Of a stretch of DNA of 12,381 bases, positions 8,012-12,381 are shown piece by piece (position 1 is the first letter of the stretch; every line of letters begins with the position of its first letter). This stretch comes from Candidatus Coatesiibacteriota bacterium (lineage in GTDB: Bacteria; JAFGND01). Below the pieces are notes generated by a model. That model did not search any database and had not been told where the DNA came from. It was given only the letters and a program-made list of their open reading frames with translations. The translations under genes and the position numbers were made by a program. The DNA lies in contig JAFGND010000074.1 in the NCBI GenBank assembly GCA_016927185.1, positions 1 through 12,381 on the forward strand. Reading direction: 5' to 3'.

Positions 8012-8131
8012 GAATAACCTTGAACACTGCATCAGTCTAATATGTAAAGTGTTTTTTATGAATCTTCATTTCAGTTGACAGGAAAACTCTATTTTTCTTT
8101 TGTTTCAAGTGATTTTCATGAAAGGAGAAAT

Positions 8132-8992
8132 ATGAAATATGCATTTATCTTGATGATTTTGGCCTTGTTTGTTATCAATTGCGGTGGAGGGAAAAAGCCA
8201 CCTGATTTATCTGTACCTGATACGATACCTCCTGTTGACAAGAAAGTGGCGAAAAATGATGATGATATCAAGAAGGAAGAACCTCAGAAAATTGATCCTA
8301 AATTCATATATACATTCAAGGTTACACTGATTGCCTTCAAGGAATCTGTTCCAATTGCCAATCCAAAACTTACCAAGGAACAGGCAAAAAAGAAGGCAGA
8401 AGAACTTCAGGCACAATTGTCAAAAAAGGATGCTGACTGGGCAAAAATAACTGAAAAAGCTGATGTCGAAAAACAGCAGTTCAAGAAAGGGTATTCTGTT
8501 CTGGCAATGAATTTCACTAATCCTGAAAAACTCCCTCCAGAATTGGGACTCCATCTAACGAAACTCAAGGTTGGAGATATCTCTGCACCCATTGAAACAA
8601 AAGCAGGATTTTATGTTTTCCAGAGGATTGAAACTGAGGAATATACTGCAAGGCATGTACTTGTGATGTACAAGGGATCTCAAAATGCCCCTGCGGAAAT
8701 AACCAGAACAAAAGAGGAAGCTAAAAAGAAGTCTGAAGAAATACTGAAGCAGCTGAAAGCTCCTGATGCTGATTTCGCAACTATTGCTGCAAAGAATTCT
8801 GATTGTCCTTCAAAGAAACAGGGAGGATTTCTTGGCTCCTTTATAAGAGGAAGCGGTCAACTGGATCAGGATTTCGAGGAAGCGACTGTCAAGCTTAAAC
8901 CGGGTGAGACTTCAAATGTCGTTGAAACCCAGTTCGGTTTTCATATTATCAAAAGGGAATCAACTACTGAAAAGCCTAAATCACAAGACTAA
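8132..8992 (+). CDS. Parvulin-type peptidyl-prolyl isomerase lipoprotein with two tandem domains
   Basis: A 286-aa protein. The ATG at 8132 is chosen over an upstream in-frame TTG (8075) because AAGGAG (8122-8127) precedes it and it starts exactly at the signal peptide; the lipobox ends in VIN-Cys17. Residues 18-56 are a Pro/Lys/Asp-rich linker. Residues about 58-168 resemble a degenerate parvulin repeat (LTKLKVGDISAPIETKAGFYVFQR). Residues about 171-276 are a canonical parvulin domain: RHVLV with His175, NSDCPSK with Cys225, GGFLGSF, LKPGETSNVV and FGFHII with His271, matching the Pin1 active-site His/Cys/His pattern. I infer an extracytoplasmic folding factor of the PrsA/SurA type, tethered to a periplasm-facing membrane leaflet and probably helping outer-membrane or secreted proteins fold. 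Transcription ends at the hairpin at about 9005-9033. Confidence 0.9.
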   Translation: MKYAFILMILALFVINCGGGKKPPDLSVPDTIPPVDKKVAKNDDDIKKEEPQKIDPKFIYTFKVTLIAFKESVPIANPKLTKEQAKKKAEELQAQLSKKDADWAKITEKADVEKQQFKKGYSVLAMNFTNPEKLPPELGLHLTKLKVGDISAPIETKAGFYVFQRIETEEYTARHVLVMYKGSQNAPAEITRTKEEAKKKSEEILKQLKAPDADFATIAAKNSDCPSKKQGGFLGSFIRGSGQLDQDFEEATVKLKPGETSNVVETQFGFHIIKRESTTEKPKSQD

Positions 8993-9004
8993 CCCAAGAA
9001 ATAA

Positions 9005-9033
9005 AAAAAAGCTCGTTTAAAACGAGCTTTTTT
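9005..9033. terminator. Bidirectional intrinsic terminator
   Basis: A 7-bp GCTCGTT/AACGAGC stem (9011-9017 with 9021-9027, loop TAA) is flanked by an A run (9005-9010) and a T run (9028-9033). The flanks extend the stem and give a U tract on either strand. It sits 12 bp after the isomerase stop and 23 bp after the stop of the convergent small gene at 9057-9326. Confidence 0.87.
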
Positions 9034-9056
9034 GTGGAAGAGATTTTCATTAATAA

Positions 9057-9326
9057 TTAAGTAGTTTCCGTTTTCTTCTTCACCTTTTTAACAGGTTTCG
9101 CTTTTGTTGAGTTTTTTACTACTTTTACCCCGGTTTTAACCGGAGCGGTATTTAATGATTGTAATTTTGTAGCCAACCATTTCTGAGATTCTGTCTCAAT
9201 CCAGTCTCTGAATGCAGCTTCAAAACCAACATCCTGATGCTGGTTTTCACTCATTATCCATTTGTGCCTGTTTATCTCTTCCAACAAGTCGGAGCAAAAA
9301 CCATTGAAATTCTCTGGCTTAAGCAT
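9057..9326 (-). CDS. Small protein with HxWxxSExxxxDVGxxxA motif and Lys-rich tail
   Basis: An 89-aa protein preceded by a near-perfect AAGGAGG Shine-Dalgarno (complement of 9333-9339), so it is very likely real and well translated. Residues 1-60 are predicted to be helical and carry the pattern HKWIMSENQHQDVGFEAAF (21-39) followed by RDWIETES. This resembles a short conserved HxWxxSE...DVGxxxA motif I associate with DUF4032-type and small bacterial proteins, a weak family link from memory. Residues 61-89 are a low-complexity Lys/Val/Thr tail (KPVKKVKKKTE), suggesting nucleic-acid or anionic-polymer binding. No signal peptide is present, so it is probably cytoplasmic. It stands alone, with a TTGACA (complement of 9414-9419) upstream that could be a -35, and shares the terminator of the isomerase gene. 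Function unknown. Confidence 0.75.
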   Translation of the reverse strand: MLKPENFNGFCSDLLEEINRHKWIMSENQHQDVGFEAAFRDWIETESQKWLATKLQSLNTAPVKTGVKVVKNSTKAKPVKKVKKKTETT

Positions 9327-9470
9327 TTTCTACCTCCTTGATGTTTCAGCACTTACAATGAAACATACATGAAAAACATTAAGATAGGAAAAACTTTTTT
9401 AATTGATTAATATTGTCAAGCCTAAAAAAGAAAATCTTCATAATACTTTATGATTAAATAATTTATGGAA

Positions 9471-10292
9471 TTAAACCTCTATAAGGGAAGTCTCTTTTGC
9501 AATTGAAATATTCATGTCGTTTTTCTTACCTTTAATTTCAGCTTCCACTTTTTCAAGATAGGCATCCTCATGTGATGGATCATGATGAAACAAAAGGAGA
9601 TTCCTGCAATTTGCTGAAATTCCGTTTGAAATTGCAAGGCTTATGGAAGAGTGACCATAACTGAGCCTTTTTGTATATTCCTCATCTGAAAATTGTGCAT
9701 CATGCATCAACAAATCGCAATCCTTGCATAATTCCAGCACCCTGTCATTATAAACAGATGGACGTGCATTATGATCCGTTATCATGCAGAATGATTTTTC
9801 ATCTGCTTCTATTCTGTAACCAAGCGTTTTTGTTGTATGATCCGTCAGAACGGTAGAAACCTTGAATCCATCTATTATATAATCCTCTGATTCAAACAAT
9901 GGCTGAAAATCTATCTTGGCAGCAACGTTTTTCAAGGATCTTAATGGAGAGTATTGTTCCTGGAAAAGATTCTCGAAAATATCAAGCAGATTCTTTTCAG
10001 TCCCTTCTGGAGAATATATAGTAATGTGAGACTCAGGATCCTGAATTGGCAGGAAAAAAACAAAACCGGAAATATGATCCAGATGTGTATGGGAGAACAG
10101 TATATGATATCTTTTGTCAGGAGCAGGTTTCGCTTCTTTTCCTCTTCTTATTATTCCAGTTCCAGCATCAACTAAAAGCTCGTTTCCGTTTTCTGAAAAC
10201 ACCTGAATACATGTTGTGTTTCCACCATATATCTTTGTAGATTTCCCCGGGCTTACAGTCACCCCTCTTGTTCCCCAGATTTTTATTTGCAA
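9471..10292 (-). CDS. Metallo-beta-lactamase-fold hydrolase, PhnP/phosphodiesterase-like (paralog 1)
   Basis: A 273-aa protein. The start is TTG at 10292 with AGAGGA (complement of 10299-10304) 6 bp upstream; it overlaps the 3' end of the upstream paralog by 10 bp. N-terminal IWGTRG and YGGNTTCIQV with DAGTGI are typical of the MBL subfamily often annotated as 3',5'-cyclic-nucleotide or PhnP-type phosphodiesterases. Metal ligands visible: His68, His70, Asp72, His73 (SHTHLDH), the His152 region (TDHTT), Asp198 (MHDAQF), His214 (YGHSS) and His236/His237 (LFHHDP). It should be a cytoplasmic dinuclear-metal hydrolase, most likely acting on a phosphodiester or cyclic phosphate; the true substrate is unknown. 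It is the last gene of an operon with its paralog and a 60-aa protein. Confidence 0.88.
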   Translation of the reverse strand: MQIKIWGTRGVTVSPGKSTKIYGGNTTCIQVFSENGNELLVDAGTGIIRRGKEAKPAPDKRYHILFSHTHLDHISGFVFFLPIQDPESHITIYSPEGTEKNLLDIFENLFQEQYSPLRSLKNVAAKIDFQPLFESEDYIIDGFKVSTVLTDHTTKTLGYRIEADEKSFCMITDHNARPSVYNDRVLELCKDCDLLMHDAQFSDEEYTKRLSYGHSSISLAISNGISANCRNLLLFHHDPSHEDAYLEKVEAEIKGKKNDMNISIAKETSLIEV

Positions 10293-11218
10293 TTCAGTTC
10301 CTCTTTGTTGTGTTTCAAAGATGGCAATTCAACACATAATCCTTCATATGCAGCGTATACATCAAAATTCTTATCTTTTGCTATATCCTTTGCAATTCTC
10401 TCTTTTTCTCTTGTATCATTATCTTTTTCATCGGGATCATGATGAAAGAGTATAAGCTGTCTTGCTTCTGCCATCTCTGCAATCCTTATCCCGTCCTTTG
10501 GGGTAGAATGTCCCCAGTGTTCTCTTCCCTTTATGCTTTCCTCTCTGAAGTGGGTATCATAAACAAGCAAATCAGCTTTATGAGCCAAATCAGTTATCCT
10601 TTTTTCATAGCTTTCCACGAACTCGTTGTAATGAGGATCATCTATAGACAGAAAACCTTCTCCAAGTGGAACGACATGAATTCTTGCAGTATCAGTAATG
10701 AAAGTGAAAATGCTTTCTCCATCTGATATCCTGTAACCAAGTGTAGTATTTGGATGGTTCAGCTGCATAGTCATTATCGTGAAATCATCTATTGTGAAAC
10801 TCTGTCCTGGATTTATTTCATGAAGGACTATTTTAGCAGGCAAGTCCTTGAATGCAACAGGAAAGAAGTCCTTGTCATATAGACCTTCAAAAATCTTCTT
10901 CAGACTTACGCATTCAGTTCTAGCAGCATAAATATGAAAGACATTACCTTCAACAAAAAATGGGGTGAATGAGAGAAGACCAAGAATGTGATCCCAGTGG
11001 GTATGGGTTATCAGTATATGTCCTTTTCCCTGTCCCTGTCTGCATTTTCCCTGCATAAGTATTCTCCCTACAGTCCTGATGCCAGTTCCTCCGTCTATCA
11101 TCAGAAGCTCCTTGTTCTTGCCAAGAATACTTATGTTTGTGGTATTTCCTCCAAATTCTATATTGTCTGGATATGCAATGGGATAGCTTCCCCTTACTCC
11201 ATTAAAAAAAATCTTCAT
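10283..11218 (-). CDS. Metallo-beta-lactamase-fold hydrolase, PhnP/phosphodiesterase-like (paralog 2)
   Basis: A 311-aa protein, clearly paralogous to the next gene downstream across the whole fold. N-terminal GVRGSYP, FGGNTTNISI and DGGTGIRTVG are followed by the metal site THTHWDH (His72, His74, Asp76, His77), His155 (LNHPNTTLGYR), Asp176 (ITDT), Asp221 (YDTHF), His237 (EHWGHS) and His259/His260 (LFHHDP). It is longer than its paralog because of an insert at about 178-212 and a C-terminal extension after about 285. The complete ligand set predicts an active hydrolase of the cyclic-nucleotide/PhnP-like type; substrate not determined. The ATG at 11218 directly abuts the TGA of the 60-aa gene (TGA|ATG), so the two are probably translationally coupled, and its end overlaps the start of paralog 1 by 10 bp. 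Confidence 0.88.
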   Translation of the reverse strand: MKIFFNGVRGSYPIAYPDNIEFGGNTTNISILGKNKELLMIDGGTGIRTVGRILMQGKCRQGQGKGHILITHTHWDHILGLLSFTPFFVEGNVFHIYAARTECVSLKKIFEGLYDKDFFPVAFKDLPAKIVLHEINPGQSFTIDDFTIMTMQLNHPNTTLGYRISDGESIFTFITDTARIHVVPLGEGFLSIDDPHYNEFVESYEKRITDLAHKADLLVYDTHFREESIKGREHWGHSTPKDGIRIAEMAEARQLILFHHDPDEKDNDTREKERIAKDIAKDKNFDVYAAYEGLCVELPSLKHNKEELNCK

Positions 11219-11401
11219 TCAAATCTTTCTCTCAGGCGGATACGATTCCCTTATTTCTATTTCCCTTACTGGATTTATCTTAACTGTATCTTTCTCATTA
11301 GCCAGGACAATAAGGATAAGTTTGTCTCCTTCAGCAAACTCTATTTCCTCATTAATCAAGATTTTCCCATCCCTGTATTCTGCAAATATTGATTTATACA
11401 T
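11219..11401 (-). CDS. Small DUF104/AF2212 antitoxin-like protein
   Basis: A 60-aa protein. The N-terminal MYKSIFAEYRDGKILINEEIEF... then AEGDKLILIVL resembles the short beta-hairpin fold of DUF104/AF2212-like putative antitoxins (pattern M-x-x-x-I-x-A-x-Y-x-x-G...EG-x-x-x-x-x-I), though the Pro-Leu of the usual KPLE motif is missing. The C-terminal third is charged and has no clear fold. AAGG (complement of 11408-11411) lies 6 bp before the ATG, and a well-formed promoter sits just upstream, giving a leader of only about 12 nt. No VapC/PIN or other toxin-like gene follows; instead its TGA abuts the start of a metallo-hydrolase. It may be a regulator of the operon or a partner of the hydrolases. 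The family link is tentative. Confidence 0.7.
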   Translation of the reverse strand: MYKSIFAEYRDGKILINEEIEFAEGDKLILIVLANEKDTVKINPVREIEIRESYPPERKI

Positions 11402-11696
11402 CCGTTACCTTTATATACTATTATATACTTGACATGCTTGAAAGGCAATAACTTTACTTTTAGTCAAGTTCTTTTCTAATTTAAATTAATCTAATCCTGA
11501 AGACTGATGGACTGAAGCCAGAAAGAAGATGCCACTCTGGACAAAGTAACTATTTGAAATTAATATGATTATTAAATATTTCTATGAAAAGAACAGTATC
11601 AATCTGCACCTGAAAAACCCTTGACATTAACTATTGCCAAATTTCATTGCTATATTAATAAAAAGGGAAGACCATGATTATAGTAAGGAGGAAATT
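11402..11696. other. Divergent intergenic region of 295 bp
   Basis: This AT-rich region holds the minus-strand promoter (11420-11448) and a 7-bp inverted repeat, ACTTGAC (11428-11434) and GTCAAGT (11463-11469). It also holds a 12-bp palindrome TAATTTAAATTA (11477-11488) and a less AT-rich patch at about 11500-11545 with CCAGA...TCTGG arms. A plus-strand TTGACA (11621-11626) and an 8-codon mini-ORF (11674-11700) follow. I recognise no RNA gene or riboswitch family in it. Confidence 0.5.
11420..11448 (-). promoter_or_regulatory. Sigma-70-type promoter of the small-protein/MBL operon
   Basis: On the minus strand, TTGCCT (complement of 11443-11448) is separated by exactly 17 bp from a perfect TATAAT (complement of 11420-11425). 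The predicted start site near 11412-11413 leaves a leader of about 12 nt before the ATG at 11401. It is the best promoter match in the window. Confidence 0.65.
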
Positions 11697-11700
11697 ATGA
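11674..11700 (+). CDS. Possible 8-codon leader mini-ORF overlapping the next start
   Basis: ATG 11674 through TGA 11698-11700 would encode MIIVRRKL. A purine-rich AAGGGA (11663-11668) lies 5 bp upstream. The tandem AGG AGG Arg codons are the Shine-Dalgarno of the downstream propeller gene, and the stop overlaps that gene's start as ATGA. It may act in translational coupling, or be coincidental. Confidence 0.3.
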   Translation: MIIVRRKL

Positions 11701-12381
11701 GAAATCTGCTTCTATTAATAACACTGCTATTATTATCATCTCTTCTTTTCTCAGCACCCGGGGATTTGTTATGGAGATATAAGACACGTAATTGTATTAT
11801 ATCATCTCCTTGTGTTTCAGATGGAGTTGTTTATATTGGTAGTAATGATTATTATCTATATGCAATAAACAGCTCAGATGGAACTCTTAAATGGAGATAT
11901 AAGACAGGTAATCAAGTTGGCTCCTCTCCTTGTGTTTCAAGTGGAGTTGTTTATGTTGGTAGTCATGATAACTATCTTTATGCAATAAATTGCTCAGATG
12001 GTACTATTAAATGGAGTTATATGACAGGTAGTGAAGTTATCTCCTCTCCTTGTGTCTCAGATGGAGTCGTTTATATTGGAAGTACTGATTATCATATTTA
12101 TGCAATAAACTGCTCTGATGGTTCTCTTAAATGGAGATATAAGACAGGTTATTGGGTTTCTTCCTCTCCTTGTGTTTCAGATGAAGTTGCATATGTTGGA
12201 AGTAACGATAGTTACCTTTATGCAATAAACAGCTCAGATGGAACTCTTAAATGGAGATATCAGACAAGTAATCATGTTGGCTCCTCTCCTTGTGTTTCAG
12301 ATGGAGTTGTTTATGCTGGAAGTAATGATAATTATATTTATGCAATAAACTGCTCTGATGGTTCTCTTAAATGGAGATATA
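11697..12381 (+). CDS. Secreted PQQ-like beta-propeller repeat protein, 3'-partial
   Basis: The frame is open from ATG 11697 to the right edge (228 codons seen), so the stop and any C-terminal sorting domain are outside. AAGGAGG (11685-11691) lies 5 bp before the ATG. Residues 1-20 are a signal peptide (LLLSSLLFSA), followed by five full blades and the start of a sixth. Each blade is 40 residues with the pattern SSPCVSDGVVYVGSxDxYLYAIN-x-SDGTLKWRYKTG, typical of PQQ-like/outer-membrane-assembly-type propeller repeats. Blades are unusually uniform, and each keeps a Cys in SSPCVS, with a second Cys in some (NCSDG). No quinoprotein active-site motif is visible. It is probably exported, with a binding or scaffold role, and by analogy with the 2816-4249 protein may end in a T9SS sorting domain; that part is inference. 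Confidence 0.88.
   Translation, partial: MRNLLLLITLLLLSSLLFSAPGDLLWRYKTRNCIISSPCVSDGVVYIGSNDYYLYAINSSDGTLKWRYKTGNQVGSSPCVSSGVVYVGSHDNYLYAINCSDGTIKWSYMTGSEVISSPCVSDGVVYIGSTDYHIYAINCSDGSLKWRYKTGYWVSSSPCVSDEVAYVGSNDSYLYAINSSDGTLKWRYQTSNHVGSSPCVSDGVVYAGSNDNYIYAINCSDGSLKWRY
11761..12381 (+). repeat. Tandem 120-bp coding repeats (five full copies plus a partial)
   Basis: The sequence repeats with an exact 120-bp period from about 11761: copies at 11761, 11881, 12001, 12121, 12241 and a partial at 12361. Anchors such as TCTCCTTGTGTTTCAG, TATGCAATAAA and CTTAAATGGAGATAT recur in register. There are no indels between copies. They lie within the propeller gene and encode one blade each. Confidence 0.93.

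Noticed and set aside
8075-8131. Upstream TTG start adding 19 residues to the isomerase lipoprotein
   Set aside because: It would place a charged stretch before the lipoprotein signal and lacks a ribosome site, whereas ATG 8132 has AAGGAG and begins at the signal peptide.
11219-11401. Classical toxin-antitoxin pair
   Set aside because: The small protein looks antitoxin-like, but no PIN, RelE or other toxin-like ORF lies next to it.
11500-11545. Patch with GATGGACTGAAGCCAG and GATGCCAC resembling the 3' end of a cobalamin riboswitch
   Set aside because: The rest of the riboswitch core is missing upstream, the region there is AT-rich promoter DNA, and the downstream gene is not B12-related.
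11761-12381. Regular repeats suggestive of a CRISPR or other array
   Set aside because: The repeats are coding, 120 bp long, in frame without spacers, and translate to beta-propeller blades.

Overview
This is an AT-rich bacterial chromosomal window with compact, mixed-strand gene order and Shine-Dalgarno-led genes. Several secreted proteins end in the FlgD-Ig-like/type A sorting domain associated with type IX secretion (T9SS). An Omp28-type lipoprotein, other lipoproteins and PQQ-like beta-propellers accompany them. This combination points to a member of the Fibrobacterota-Chlorobiota-Bacteroidota (FCB) superphylum or one of its candidate-phylum relatives (Cloacimonadota-, Delongbacteria- or WOR-3-like). 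The assignment is inferred from protein architecture; no rRNA or tRNA gene is present to settle it.

Left third (1-4943), cell-surface and envelope genes. The C-terminal part of a papain-like cysteine peptidase with a sorting domain ends at a strong, probably bidirectional hairpin terminator. Facing it is a two-gene minus-strand operon: an Omp28/thioredoxin-like lipoprotein lacking the usual CxxC, then a secreted jelly-roll-like protein with a sorting domain. A divergent intergenic region then leads into a plus-strand pair: a secreted PQQ-like propeller protein with a sorting domain and an unrecognised lipoprotein that starts at TTG.

Middle (4926-8011, minus), a tightly packed three-gene operon: a DUF711 family protein, a TauE/SafE (TSUP) permease and an RlmD/TrmA-type RNA m5U methyltransferase. 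Its junctions are TAA|ATG and a 1-nt overlap. Its last gene overlaps the 3' end of the convergent lipoprotein gene by 18 bp. Divergent from this operon is a lipoprotein with two parvulin domains (8132-8992), the first apparently degenerate, ending in a second hairpin terminator shared with a small Lys-rich protein gene (9057-9326).

Right third (9471-12381). A minus-strand operon with the best promoter in the window (TTGCCT-N17-TATAAT) encodes a 60-aa DUF104/antitoxin-like protein and two paralogous metallo-beta-lactamase-fold hydrolases of the phosphodiesterase-like type. Divergent from it is a gene running off the right edge, encoding a secreted beta-propeller made of exact 120-bp repeats with a cysteine in every blade; an 8-codon mini-ORF overlaps its start.

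Most of the window is ordinary envelope and housekeeping content. The parts most worth a second look are the small-protein plus double-hydrolase operon, the 120-bp-repeat propeller gene with its overlapping mini-ORF, and the proteins with lost catalytic residues (Omp28-like, first parvulin domain).
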